This document shows positions 32,221 to 43,400 of a DNA stretch of 64,000 bases, piece after piece. This DNA comes from Pycnococcus provasolii (Eukaryota; Chlorophyta; Pseudoscourfieldiophyceae; Pseudoscourfieldiales): assembly GCA_049487715.1 (NCBI GenBank), contig CP150590.1, positions 178,695 to 242,694 of the forward strand. The letters are read 5' to 3'. The first letter of the stretch is position 1. The number at the start of each line of letters is the position of its first letter. A model generated the notes under the pieces. The model was not told the DNA's origin, did no database searches, and was given only the letters and a program-made list of their open reading frames with translations. Made by a program: the position numbers and the translations under genes.

Positions 32221-32956
32221 CGTTCGGCGCCTCAAAACGGACAACGATTCGGCCATCATCAAGGGCGAGTTCGCGAAACTACTGAGTAAAAACAACATAC
32301 TCTACGACGGACAGCGCCAAGGGCCTTCACCGCCGTACACACCTAAAGCTGGTGGCAAACACGAACGCATCATCGATACGCTATGGTCCCACGTCGTCGC
32401 AGCTATCAAACCATCCGGCATACCTTTCAAGTACTGGCCGATTGTCTTGAAGCATATCACCGTCGTGTACAACAACCTCATTCACGACTCGACCTCAGAG
32501 ATACCTACGCAGGTATGGCTTGGATCCACTCAAGACCTAACTGCCATGCGCACGATTGGATGCACCATCTACATCTGGACTCCCAAAGAACTCCGCACGG
32601 CTGCCGACTCGCGCGCCAAGGCGTTCACCTACCTCGGATGGAAGAATGCATCAACTTGCTTCGTACTTGATCCCGCTAACGGCCACGTCTATCAGCGCGG
32701 ACATCAGCTACGCAGCATCGAACTCGTCGATTCCGCAAATCGCGTACTATCTGTCGACTCAGCTCCTCGTCATCAGCTTGACTCGCAACCGGTCGAGGGT
32801 GGTGAGACTGACGCACAGAACAAAGCAAACGACGATACTGCAACACCGGGTGGTGCACATCACAGCACTGCCGAACCCGACAACACCAACCCGCCAGACG
32901 CACTCGAGGACTCCGATGTAAGCTATCACAGCAAAAATACATCCTTGACCTCATGA
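32221..32956 (+). pseudogene. Copia-type integrase fragment
   Basis: An open frame of ~245 aa matching the C-terminal half of a Ty1/copia integrase and the start of the linker. It has TDNDSAI (second catalytic Asp), GKHERIIDTLW (catalytic Glu region) and YWPIVLKHITVVYNNL. The family-typical GCTIYIWTP and KAFTYLGW come after the core. The zinc-binding N-terminus, the first Asp, the reverse transcriptase and RNase H are missing. It lies between two 257-bp direct repeats and is non-functional debris. Confidence 0.8.
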
Positions 32957-33026
32957 AACAGTACCACGTCGACCCCGGTTTTCGGTGTTTTTTCCACTAC
33001 CCTCCATACAGACTCGTGGGGTGGTG

Positions 33027-33283
33027 TGTGAGACCTCCGGGGTTTGGGGCACTCCGCCTTGATGGAGGGTGTTTCCTAACCCCCACATCTACTGATTGGG
33101 GACCCCGGATGGGCATTTGATTTAGATTCTAGAGGATTAGGTTTGTCACCCACTGGGATCCCCGGTGACCCAAGCTTTGGTCCCGGGACCTTTTGGTGAC
33201 CTCCCCCTACTAGTAACTTAACCACTCTTAACAATTTTAGTGGCGTCGTTCCTCCTTGGAGACAACCTAGGGAGGTTTAGGAT
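33027..33283 (+). repeat. 257-bp direct repeat, right copy
   Basis: Second copy of 31964-32220. Beyond it the sequence switches to TACAACCGG and another retroelement-derived segment. Confidence 0.9.
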
Positions 33284-33363
33284 ACAACCGGTAAAGTTGT
33301 CACAATCTCTTCTCCTCACCTCAACACCGCCACGCCACCCACCATCATGCGCCACGACAGCTG

Positions 33364-33639
33364 TCACGCTGCCCTTACCGTCTGGAACTTTGCGGCAGCA
33401 TTCACGTACCCGAATGTCATTCGAGTCCACACGTAAATCTCTCCCTTCCACCAGAACTGCGTAAATGGCACACTCTCCTCCGCCATTGGTATCTGATTGA
33501 AACCTTTTCTCAAGTCGACCGCCGTGATACGTGGTTGTTTCCACCACGGAACCCACCTTCCCTTACAAGGTGGGGGAGGGAGGCTTCTCCGAGCTCCCTC
33601 TTTCTTCCAAGGGGTCACGTGATCCCTTCCAGGTATCAC
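33364..33639 (-). pseudogene. Ty3/Gypsy reverse transcriptase fragment
   Basis: The minus-strand frame carries the reverse transcriptase core ITAVDLRKGFNQIPMAEE followed by YVWTRMTFGYVNAAAKFQ. These correspond to the Gypsy motifs around the first catalytic Asp and the MPFGL-NAP-FQ block. The YxDD box and all other domains are absent. It is a short relic next to copia-type debris. Confidence 0.75.
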
Positions 33640-33694
33640 GTGATTCAGCCCTTTCGGGTACCACGTGATCCCTCAGGAGGTATCACGTGATTCC
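33612..33694. repeat. Four tandem TCACGTGAT units (G-box-like)
   Basis: Four copies of (A/T)(T/C)CACGTGAT(T/C)C spaced about 23-24 bp apart. Each contains the palindrome CACGTG, the binding core of plant bZIP/bHLH factors. No gene starts nearby, so it may be the regulatory part of a retroelement. Confidence 0.6.
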
Positions 33695-33699
33695 TTAAC

Positions 33700-34980
33700 A
33701 TAGAACTGAATAACCCCCAATTATTCCATCCCCCAACACTCCTCCTCGCGGACCCATCTCCCATGAGTTCGCGCTTCATCATCCCATTCCCAATTAGTGG
33801 TGGCTTCCTCTCCTCTCCTTAAACCCCAAACACATCTCTTCTCCTCACCTCAACACCGCCACGCCACCCACCATCATGCGCCACGACAACCCGGTATATA
33901 CCAAAGTATAATATATCGGTATATTTACACGTCCATCTATAGGCTCGTCCGATGAGTATCTTGTAATCGATTATTCTACTCTTTGTCTACCTTTTCCGTA
34001 GTCAGAGGGGAGACCAAACTGATTCTCAGTGGTGGCCACTACCAGTGGTTCTTACTACTCTATATTCACTTCCAGCGTAACTTCACTTAAGGCCTTTAAG
34101 GTCAAGTTCACGTCTGTAGAGAGTATAGGTTTCAGTCAGTGTCCCACGACTTCTAAAAGCGTGTGTCCTCGCGATCTAAAGCGCGCCCCGTGCTTATTAG
34201 CACGTAAAAAATTCAAACAAATCCGTGAGGTACTTACCACCAACGGAGAGATGCCATAAGATGGAACGCAAAGAATGAAGGCGTTACAATATGATTCCGA
34301 AAGGGAAAGCAACAGTTGGGGGTTAGACAACTTCTAGGCAACAATTAGGGGATATCCCTCTCACTCCCTCGACAGCAAGAAGACGGAACGTGGTGCCCAC
34401 TTCATTCAACACTTGGGGGACCCTCGTTCAGGGCTTCAGGCGAGTCTCTTGTCGTCTTGTCGAACGTTACGATCGTTTAGGTTACGTCACAGAATTTAAT
34501 TTCACATCTCTCTCTCTCTCTCTCTCGTGTCAATTTTAATATCACATGTCAACAGAACCACCAAATTCATACATATCCCGGACGACGACGAAGGACGATG
34601 CCACCAAATCGGAATTCATCAAATTATGTATGTATGCATATGTGCACCACGGTCTGTCAGTCACTCGCACCCTCGAGTAATACGAGACAGACTGGTCGAA
34701 GTAGTAAGTAATGTTGTAAACTCACAGCACTGTCAACTTGAAGAATTATTCAAGAAGAAGTAAGTCAAGTAAGTTGGCCAGGCTGCGCGCACCGTTCAAG
34801 AAGAAGAAAGTCGTACGTAGACTCCTGGCTGGGCACTTACTGTATGTATATGGTTAATAAACAAAAAGGAGTTCACAAAAATGTTCAAAGAAATAAAATA
34901 GTGAGCAATCAATTAAATTACGGAGGAATCATAATAAATAAGATAAGATTGTGCTGCTGAGGCTTTATGCTTAAGTACTT
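33700..34980. other. Retroelement-derived and unassigned sequence, no gene seen
   Basis: It includes a second copy of the CACCATCATGCGCCACGAC segment (33868-33890) shared with 33340 and 55596. A GGTATATACC-like palindrome (33890-33930), a CT run (34508-34525) and AT-rich 3' flank of the LRR gene are also present. Confidence 0.5.
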
Positions 34981-37161
34981 CTACGACAGAGACGGCTGTG
35001 CACCCGCGCTCGCGGATCCTGCCGTAGGTGTGCCCATCTTGTCGCGTGCTCGCCGCTCGAGCAAGCCTCTCTCGACATCAGCGAGACGCTCGCGCATGTC
35101 CGCGAGCATCTTCTCGATGTTGCGCACACCGTCCGCGCGTGCAGCCGCCTCGTTCGGAGGGGCATCCGCGAGCATGGCTCGCCGCCGCGTCACGAGCTCG
35201 CTCATCACCGTGTCACGCCGCATCGTCGACAGCTCCGTGTCGCGTGCCCACGATGGCCGCGACGCGCCGCTCAGATTTTCAGGCATATTCGACAGAGGAT
35301 GTGCCAGAGCAAACTTGAGCGCATTCAGAGCGGCGGTCGCATCGCCGCCAGGCAACGCGTGATTCGACCGCTCAAAGCCAGACATGCGAAGCCAGGGGCT
35401 GTCGTCGTTCTCGTCGAACTCCTCCTCCTCCTCCTCAGCGTCGACGATGTCGTCGTCGTAGTCGCCGTCCAGCAGGAGATTCACATCCGAGTCGTCGCCG
35501 ACGTCTGGTGCTGGTGCAGGCGCAACCTCCTCGGATGTTGTGCCTAACACGGACTCCTCGAGCGCGTCGAACACAGCCTTGAGGCGCGCGGCTGCCGATT
35601 CGTGCATTTCCGTCGGCTTCGCGCCTCCACTTTTCGCGTACCCCGTTCCAAAGTTGAGAGATTCGTCGGGAGGGAAGAGGCGCGCCTCTCGCCCGAGGAT
35701 CGCCTTCGCCTCCGGACGCATCAGCACGTCCGTGACGGTTGGCTTGGGCGGCGGCGCATCGTCGTCGTCAAACAGCACAATGATCGGAGCTGTGCTGACG
35801 TCAAAGTTCTCGTCGTCGACGCCCGCGGGTATGCGAGGCAGTTCGAATCTCCTCGCGCCGCCTGCGCTGACGACGCGTGATACGGGCGTTCCGTGCAGCT
35901 TCATTTTTGTCAGCCAGTGCAGGCTACGCACGCTCAGAAAGTCCTCCTCGGTGGAGATGGGGCACTCGAGCATGCTCAGCATGGCAACGGTGGACGTCGC
36001 GACGGCGGTCAGGTTGGGCGTGTACGGTATGGGATTTCGGTCGAGGATGAGTTTCTCGAGCGCGGGCAGGCGCAGGATGTGCAGCAGGGCGGTTGGCTTC
36101 AGGTTGTTGTCCGCGACGTCTAAATGCGTTAACGACAGCCACATATTTGTAGAGGCTTCGGACGGCTTGATGAGTTCGAGCGTGCTGAGTCCGTTCCCGC
36201 GCAGCAGGAGCTGCGCCAGTTTCGGCAGGTGCGCCAACGACGCGAGTGACGTGGACGTGACGTGGTTGTAGCTCAGGTCCAGCAGTGTTAGGTGCGCAAA
36301 CTGCTGCGGTGTTAGCTCGACTTCCGGCGGCACGAGCGTCGTGAGCGCGTTGCACGCCAGGACTAGCGTTTCGACGGCGGGCAGGTGTGCGAGTGCCAGT
36401 AACGGCGGCGTTTGTGCGCGGTGCAGGTGGTTATCTCCCAGGTCGAGGATTCTGAGCGACGTGAAGAACGCCATGTCTTCGGCGGTGACGTCCGTGAGAT
36501 TTTGTGAGGTGAGCGACGCGCTTTCGACTTCTTCTGGCAGGTCGGCGTAGCTGACGCCTAACAGGACGAAGCCGTCGAGAGAGTTTTGCGTCACAGAAGA
36601 TGAGTTTTCCTTTGCTGTCGGCGACGACGAAGCGTCTTGCGCTTTCGCGGTTGCCTTGGTTGGTGACAGGCTTCCTCCTCTGAGTTCGAGCTGGTCTTGC
36701 AGCGGCCCGCCGTGCGAGAGTGGCAGCAGCTGCGCTCTTCGTGCGACGACGGAGTTTCGCATTTGGTGCAGTTTCTTTTTTTTCGACTTCTGCGGCTGAA
36801 GGTGCGAGTCGTCGAGGTGGATGGACACCGTCGCCATCTGCGTCAACGAGAAGTTGTAAGTTGAACCGCCGCGAGACGGAGTGACGATGCTGTCGACGGT
36901 GCGGATGTGAGGATTTTGACTTTGATTTTGAGGACGAGGAGGGGGTGGTGCAACTTCGTCGTTGATTGTCGGTATGGAAATGGGCTGCGGCTGCTGTTGA
37001 GGTTGTGGTGGTGGTGGTGCTGCTGCATCAGGTTCATCATCTCGCTCAACAACAAGTGCATCAACTGCTTCAGGTTCAGGTTGTTGTTGTTGTGATTCAT
37101 GCTCAGACTCGTTGTTCACCTCCTCCTGTTGCTGCTGCTGCTCTTCCGAGTCGTCCGCCAT
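34981..37161 (-). CDS. Leucine-rich repeat protein, XRRA1-like layout (726 aa)
   Basis: ATG at 37161 (MADDSEE). The N-terminal ~150 residues are Gln/Pro-rich and disordered. DGFVLLGVSYADL then leads into a run of LRRs at ~210-480, including LRILDLGDNHL, LTLLDLSYNHV, LAQLLLRGNGL, LTHLDVADNNL and LEKLILDRNPI. An acidic region and a C-terminal coiled coil (MLADMRERLADVERGLLERR) follow. LRRs without signal or membrane segments indicate an intracellular scaffold. The entry motif resembles XRRA1-type LRR proteins, with low certainty. A promoter cassette and hairpin array C lie directly upstream. Confidence 0.75.
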   Translation of the reverse strand: MADDSEEQQQQQEEVNNESEHESQQQQPEPEAVDALVVERDDEPDAAAPPPPQPQQQPQPISIPTINDEVAPPPPRPQNQSQNPHIRTVDSIVTPSRGGSTYNFSLTQMATVSIHLDDSHLQPQKSKKKKLHQMRNSVVARRAQLLPLSHGGPLQDQLELRGGSLSPTKATAKAQDASSSPTAKENSSSVTQNSLDGFVLLGVSYADLPEEVESASLTSQNLTDVTAEDMAFFTSLRILDLGDNHLHRAQTPPLLALAHLPAVETLVLACNALTTLVPPEVELTPQQFAHLTLLDLSYNHVTSTSLASLAHLPKLAQLLLRGNGLSTLELIKPSEASTNMWLSLTHLDVADNNLKPTALLHILRLPALEKLILDRNPIPYTPNLTAVATSTVAMLSMLECPISTEEDFLSVRSLHWLTKMKLHGTPVSRVVSAGGARRFELPRIPAGVDDENFDVSTAPIIVLFDDDDAPPPKPTVTDVLMRPEAKAILGREARLFPPDESLNFGTGYAKSGGAKPTEMHESAAARLKAVFDALEESVLGTTSEEVAPAPAPDVGDDSDVNLLLDGDYDDDIVDAEEEEEEFDENDDSPWLRMSGFERSNHALPGGDATAALNALKFALAHPLSNMPENLSGASRPSWARDTELSTMRRDTVMSELVTRRRAMLADAPPNEAAARADGVRNIEKMLADMRERLADVERGLLERRARDKMGTPTAGSASAGAQPSLS

Positions 37162-37235
37162 ACTTATTTTCACGAGTATATACGAGCTCGCGAGATTTCT
37201 TCTTTCGTCTTTATCAAGGGCTTCTTAGTGCGCCT

Positions 37236-37470
37236 TAACGTCTGTCTCTCTCAGCCTTGATGTTGACGAGCAAGCGAGCTCGAGAAGTACTCACACAGGG
37301 CTCGCGCACAAGCAAGCCAGAGCTCACACAGCTCACGCACGAAACGAAAGCAAGAGCTGCCTTCCTGTATGCAACACGCCAGTGTGTCTCGAATGAACGT
37401 CGCTCGCTCAGCTCGCTTAGCACGCCCGGTACTGATACACTGATGAGCTGAGTGTGTCTCGAATATAATA
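37236..37470 (-). promoter_or_regulatory. Shared promoter/leader cassette, copy 1
   Basis: Read on the minus strand, this segment aligns over ~200 bp with 57186-57400, upstream of an unrelated gene. Shared blocks in the same order include TATATTCGAGA, GGCGTGCTAAGCGAGC, GAGCTGAGCGAGCGAC, TGGCGTGTT, ACAGGAAG, and TCGTTTCGTG followed by GTGAGCTGTG. The TATA-like block and the position 75-310 bp before the ATG indicate a core promoter plus 5' leader. Confidence 0.7.
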
Positions 37471-37499
37471 CTGAAGGAGGCCCACTCAACAAGACTTGG

Positions 37500-38163
37500 C
37501 TGCTTGAGCCAAATGCTCGAGCTGGGCCGATGTTGTGGTTGCTTGCCGCTGCTCGCCGCTGTTGTTGTAAGCTCAACAAACAAGACTCGCACAACAAGGC
37601 TGCTTAAGCCGTTGCTCGCCCGATGTTGTGGTTGTTGCCGCTGCTCGCTGCTCGCCGCTGTTGTAAGGAGGCTCAACAAACAAGACTCGCACGGCTGCTT
37701 AAGCCGTTGCTCGCCCGATGTTGTGGTTGCTTGCCGCTGCTCGCCGCCGCTGCTGCTGCTGTTGTTGCTTGCCGCTGCTCGCTGCTCGCCGCTGTTGTTG
37801 TTGTAAGGAGGCTCAACAAACAAGACTCGCGAGCCACAACAAGGCTGCTTAACCCGGCCGTTGAGAGGCTCGCCGAGCCACAACAAGGATGCTTAAGCCG
37901 TTGAGAGGCTCGCCCTCAATTAATTCGCCGAGACTCGCACAACAAGGCTGCTTAAGCCGTTGCTCGCCCTCACTGTTGTGGAGATGTTGCCGCTGCTCGC
38001 TGCTGCTCGCTGCTCGCTGCTCGCCGATGCCGCTGCTTGCCGCTGCTCGCTGTTTCTGCTGTTGTAAGGAGGCTCAACAAGACTCGCCCGGCTGCGCCGT
38101 TCTCGCCCGAGTATACAGTAATATTATTCTACAAGACTCGCCCGGCTGCGCCGTTCTCGCCCG
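37500..38163 (-). repeat. Hairpin-motif array C
   Basis: On the minus strand there are about nine units of GGGCGAGnACGGC, a loop, GCCGTGCGAGTCTTGT and TTGAGCCTCC. They are interleaved with AGCAGCGGCGAGC-type trinucleotide tracts. Two units near 38080-38163 are nearly identical to array A. The array lies upstream of, and in sense with, the LRR gene. Confidence 0.8.
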
Positions 38164-39183
38164 TTTGGTCGGGGAGTATGGTCGGGGGAAACCCTTACTC
38201 CAGGTGGAGGTGGTTTGGTCGGCGAGTCAGAACGTGGTCGGGGAACCCACCACCAGGGGGGGCTGACCTTCTTCCTCCGCTGGCACCTCCATTATTGGTG
38301 TGGTTTGGTCGGACTAACTGGTCGGAGATTATTCAGAAGGGTCGGGGAGTAGGTTGGGGACTGACCTTCTTCTTTCTTCCCCTCCAGGTGGGGTGGTTTT
38401 GGTTTGGCCCCCCAGGGGGGAAGGCTCGTGGTCAACTGGTCATGGGCCCCAACAGTGAACAGACTAGACTGGTTCTCCCCTTGCACCAGATTATTACCCC
38501 CCATCCACCTGGGCAAAAAAAAAGCCTCTCCTCCCTGGAAGGAATCTTCGACCTGTTACTGTTCGTCGCTTTTTGTTCCCTCTTATTTGAGACGGTTCCA
38601 AGAAACTACCCTACGATAGGAGAAGAATTCTGGAGGGCTCCACAGTTAGGGTTAGGGTTAGGGTTAGGGTTAGGGTTAGGGACACACCTGTTGTTAAAAA
38701 AAAGAATAGTCTAAGGTCGGGCGTATGGACTGGTCCACTACTCATACTGTAGGAGGCACCGGTGGGTTCATGAAAAATAGGGGGGGGGGGGGGGGGGGGG
38801 AAATTACCACACTGCCACAAAGGGAGGAGCAAGGTTAGGGTTAGGGTTAGGGTTAGGACTAGGGTTACGCCTGTTCCTTTTCTTCTGTGACGTGTTTTCC
38901 TTCTTGTTCTCCATGTTTATACACATTATTTTATTATGATCCGTTTGAGTGAGTGCGAGAGAGTTGTGTTTGTCTGTTCTTATTTATATATATATGAAAA
39001 TAAAAATAAATTGAATCAATCAACTGTTCATTGTTGTTGTTGTTTTATTAATTAATTAATTAAGAAAATAAAATAAAATATTCATCACAGACGCCGTAGG
39101 TAGGTGTCCTCTCATGTTCATGTTCATGTTCACTTGCTTGTGGTGGTGGTCGTGTGTGTGTTCCTTTATACTCATACAGCCCC
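38164..39183. other. Gene-free stretch with telomeric tracts and a 22-24 base polyG
   Basis: TTAGGG tracts lie at 38645-38681 and 38833-38858, and polyG at about 38779-38801. GGTCGGGG-rich sequence runs from 38170 to 38350, and the AT-rich 3' flank of the phospholipase gene from 38985 to 39080. No convincing coding frame. Confidence 0.6.
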
Positions 39184-39786
39184 TTACAGCTCGCCGTCGT
39201 ACGCGTTGTTGTTCGTCGTGGTGGTTTTCGTCTTCTTCCTCCTCTTGCCGCCCTGGTGATGATGAGGTGCGCCGCCGCCGCCTTGGACGCCGCCGCCTAG
39301 GTTGCCGAGCAAGCTTCCTAAGTCGACGTTCCCGTCGCCACCGCCCTGCCCACCCTTCAGCAAGCTCCCGAACGCGATGCCGAGGTCCATACCCGCGGTG
39401 ATTGCTTTTTTGACGGTATCCCACGGACACGTGTTCCCTTCAAAAGGCTTGGCACTTTTCGGAATCGCCTTGAGACAATCCTTCAGCTCCGTGTGGCACT
39501 TGACGTCGAATATGCCCATGCCATCCCCCACGCAGCTATCGTGCGCCATGCAGCACTTATCGATTTCGTCGCACGGCTCCACACCGGGGCATCCCGTGTG
39601 TCCCACCCCACAGTACTTGCCATACCTTAACCCGGCGGTCCCACAAGGTTCGCTGAAGCACGTTGTCGCGCATGGTGGAGGTGCCGAAGATGCAGACGAT
39701 GACACCTTATTACCGGCCCAGGCCTCATATGAACACCAGTGTGAGATGAGAAGGCACACGAGAAGAAGAGTGATATTAAGCGACAT
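39184..39786 (-). CDS. Plant-type secretory phospholipase A2
   Basis: A 200-aa protein with a signal peptide (LNITLLLVCLLISHWCSYEAWA). The Ca-binding loop and active site are clear: YGKYCGVGHTGCPGVEPCDE followed by DKCCMAHDSCV. They include the catalytic His-Asp pair and the Cys pattern of plant (group XI) sPLA2. The enzyme hydrolyses the sn-2 acyl bond of phospholipids with Ca2+, outside the cell or in the endomembrane lumen. The C-terminal third is Gly/His-rich and basic (GGKRRKKTKT), an extension beyond the ~120-residue core of typical members. No introns are seen. Confidence 0.9.
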   Translation of the reverse strand: MSLNITLLLVCLLISHWCSYEAWAGNKVSSSASSAPPPCATTCFSEPCGTAGLRYGKYCGVGHTGCPGVEPCDEIDKCCMAHDSCVGDGMGIFDVKCHTELKDCLKAIPKSAKPFEGNTCPWDTVKKAITAGMDLGIAFGSLLKGGQGGGDGNVDLGSLLGNLGGGVQGGGGAPHHHQGGKRRKKTKTTTTNNNAYDGEL

Positions 39787-40454
39787 CTATCTCTCTTGCT
39801 TGAAAGGGGAAATTGCCAAATGGTTGTGAGCGCGATCCCGAGGGCGACAAGTTCGGTCTCGGCTCTCGGCTCTCCCCTGGCAGCCCTTCCTACCGTGGCG
39901 GCGAGGGGGAGGGGGACTCAGGGTTAGGGGTTAGGGTTAGGGTTAGGGACTTGTTAGGGTTAGGGTTAGGGCTAGGGCTAGGGTGTTCGGGTCATCATAA
40001 TATGCGTTTGTTCTGACGTCCTGTTCATCTGTTGTACACGTTCCTAAAAAGGAAAAGAAAATAAATCAATAAAGGATGACATCTGAGCTACATGTTCTAA
40101 AGTATGCTTGATGTTGATTTATCCCATTGCCACGCCCATTCTCAGTCGTACTAAGTTTCCCAAAGTTGCTATGATGAGCACGAGCGAGCGACTTTTCTAA
40201 TTTATTAGAAAAGATGATACAACCACAACGCTCGCAGGCAAGGCCATGATCGCGTGAGTACATGTTTCTTAGTTTTGCTGTTCTATCCTATCCTCATTTT
40301 CTTCTTCTTTCGTTCTTCTTCATTCAGAACTTCGACAACGCCCTTAACGGACGTATCCCAAAAGTCGAGCGAACCGCGCGGTACAGCTCGAGGAAGTTAG
40401 TTGAGGCAAGGCTGGTTTCGTCGCCGCGCTTACTACTTCTTCTTCAGTAATCAA
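39787..40454. other. Intergenic with telomere-like tracts
   Basis: (TTAGGG)n is interrupted at 39921-39982 (including GCTAGGG variants), in the same orientation as the chromosome end. The rest is AT-rich flank and no gene is seen. Confidence 0.7.
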
Positions 40455-43400
40455 TCAGCCGTGATGATGAACTTGATCAAGCATCTCCTCGAGCTCCTCG
40501 AGAGCCTTTTCCGCGCTCATGCGCGACTCCGGCACTTGATGCCAACACGCATCAACCACCTTGCCATAATGTGTCGGACATCCAGTCTCCTCGCGCGTAG
40601 GAAGAGGTGGACGTTCGCCGCCTCTGATGAACACCACATAAGCTGGGTCAGGCATGTGGCGAAGCGGGAGCTCGCGGAAGGCGATTTCCCACAACGTCAC
40701 TGCCACCGAGTACATGTCGGACATCTTGGACATCTTGCTACCACCGAAGATCTCAGGTGGCGTCCACTTCACAGTAATACCTTTGCCGCCACCAGTTGCT
40801 GTGGATGCCGAAGTTTCCGTTTTGACATTTGCCATGCCAAAGTCACACAACACGGCATTTTTATTGGCATCAAGTAAAACGTTCATGCTCTTGATATCGC
40901 CGTGTATAACCACAGGATCGCAGTTGTGTAGGTAGTTCACACCCGCGACGAGACCAAGTGCCCAGCGCATACGCAAACTCCACGCAAGCTCTTTATCCTC
41001 GTCGACGAGCGAATCGTGCATGCTGCCATTTTCTAGATAGTGAATTACCATCGCATACATAGGAGGCTCGAGAATCACGCCGTAGAACGCCATCACATTC
41101 GGGTGCTTGAGCTGTGAAAGAATATTCGCCTCCTTAATGAAATCCTTGATGGACGGACGATTCAGGCGGTGAGCATGCAACTCCTTCACTGCGACTTGTG
41201 TGCCCCCCTTCATCGTTGCCTTGTGAACGACACCAAAGCCTCCCTCGCCGATGATCGCCTTCTTCTTCACATCGTTCGAGCGGATGACAAACGCTGGAAG
41301 AGCTTCCTTCATTGCTTCAAGCGACGAAGATCTTTTTTTATTAGCAGATGATGCGCGCTCATTCTCTTGCTGAGCCTGAGCTTTGAATAATGCATCCACC
41401 ATCTCTTCCATCTTGGCATCAAATTTGGCGTCGAGCTGATCCAGTTTGTCAGAGATGTGCCGGGCATTTCGCTCATTCTGGCGAGTACCAGATTGCACGA
41501 GCTCAGCAAGTCTCGCGATTTCTGCACTCAGCACCTGCGACTCGACGCCAAGCATTTTCGTAATCTCACCTCGGCACGTGTCGTTTGCGAGTGCGCTATT
41601 CGCACCGCCGTTCTGCTCAATGTATGCACGCAAAGCCGCCGTCTCATCGGTGTACTTATGTGCCGTGGGTGCGAGATGAATGGCAAGCCCCACCGCGCTG
41701 ATGTGATTACGCAGTTCGCTATCATGAAGCTTGAAATCATTCACGTACGTAATCGCACTTACGAACTTCATGAACCATCCCTTCTTGTTGAAAGATTCGA
41801 TGTAGTCGTACACACGCGTCAAGACGCCACGGAGATCATTGATGCGCCCTTCGTGCCGCCTGATGACTTCAGGATTAGAGGCCTCTGCGTCTTTGATTGC
41901 CGAAATAACGGCCCGCACGAGGTCAGAACTCAGAAAGAATGCGGCAGTTCTCCTTGCAGACGCGTGCAGTCTCCGCTTGCGTATAGATGGCATCAGCAAT
42001 CTCAAACAGAGGTCCCAAGAACGGAAAGGATCGGCCTGCTGCGGCGACCATTCTGCCAACCTCAACCATTCCGGAGGAATCGTCGCCACCACCACCCCCT
42101 CCTCCTGCCTCGCCGGCTGTGCCGATAGCACCGCCGACGCTTGTCCCGAAGCTCGTGACATCGCTGATCTTGCCAAAGTTGTCGTACTGCTTCTAGAATT
42201 GCGACTTTGCGTTGTTGAACTGTTCCACGGGACTTTCTGGCACATTGCCACCACTCTCCACATCAGCACCACCATTGTTTTTGCCACCGGCAGGCATATT
42301 GCCATAGTTACGGTAATTCCGATAGAGATAGTACCCCAATACCCATGAGTGCTACGAGAACGCCAACCACAACGCCCCCGACAGTTGCCGCCGAATCTGC
42401 GCCGGAGGATGACGATGGCGATGGTGGAGGGCAAACGTTCTCGTTGCACGACTGAGATGTCGACGGCTTCGAGCCCGAGCAGTACGAGTCCGATACGACC
42501 TGGCTGTCTGACGAGCGTTGGCATGTCACCGATCGCGTTTGCGTACCTCCATCACACGACGCTGAGCACGACGACCACGAGCCCGTGGCGTACGAGTACG
42601 TCAGCGGTGGTGGTGGTGGAGAAGGAGGAGAAGGAGGAAGCGGCGGCGCGTTGTCGTAGAACGTGAAGGAGGAATATGCAGTATAAGAACCTTTCCTCAC
42701 ACCATGATCGGAATCGTCGCGGTAGTCGAGGAACGTGCATGCGTAGAAGGAGGCGGAGGAGGGGTAGGAGGAATCGCCAATGACATACACATTGTACCCA
42801 CCCCATTCCCCACTCAATGCGTGATTGAACTGAAACGTGCACAACGTGAACGTAGACGGGGATCCATCGGACAAGTACACCGCGCCTGCAGATCTCTGTG
42901 TAGTTTTACGGATATCAGACATTCAGGTAGTGTGGTGTGTGTGCGTAGGGGTGTTTGGGCGAGTCGTCGTTAGTCTCGTTGTTCTTGTATGTGGTTGTTC
43001 CACCTCTCCATCCGCCGCCATGATGATACGCGTCCGCGTATAAAGAAGAGGCTGTTTTTGGTGCTACCGCCGCTCCGCGTCGCATGTGATGGCATGCTGT
43101 TGTGCCATGTGATGTCGCGCTGTCGCGATGATGTCGATGCGACTCGCTGGCTCAGCGACGATGACAGACGGTAGGCGCCTGGCTGTGTACACGAACGAAC
43201 GACAAAGACAAAACGAACGATCCAGTTCTGGAACCACCGTAGTATCTTGTTGTGATGAGCCGAGCTTCAGTTCGTTTGCATTGTCGTCGAGCGTCGTCTG
43301 TCCGCACGCACATGTCGAAGTGCAGCTTTGGATTTCCGCGACGTTCGATCGATCTATTCACCAACAGCCACAAGCAACACCGCGTCGAAATACCGCCACG

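Noticed and set aside
42193-42195. Stop codon reassignment (TAG read as an amino acid) in the receptor gene
   Set aside because: Other genes in the window end normally at TAG or lack internal TAG. A GT-AG intron removes this one and fixes a frame change at the same time.
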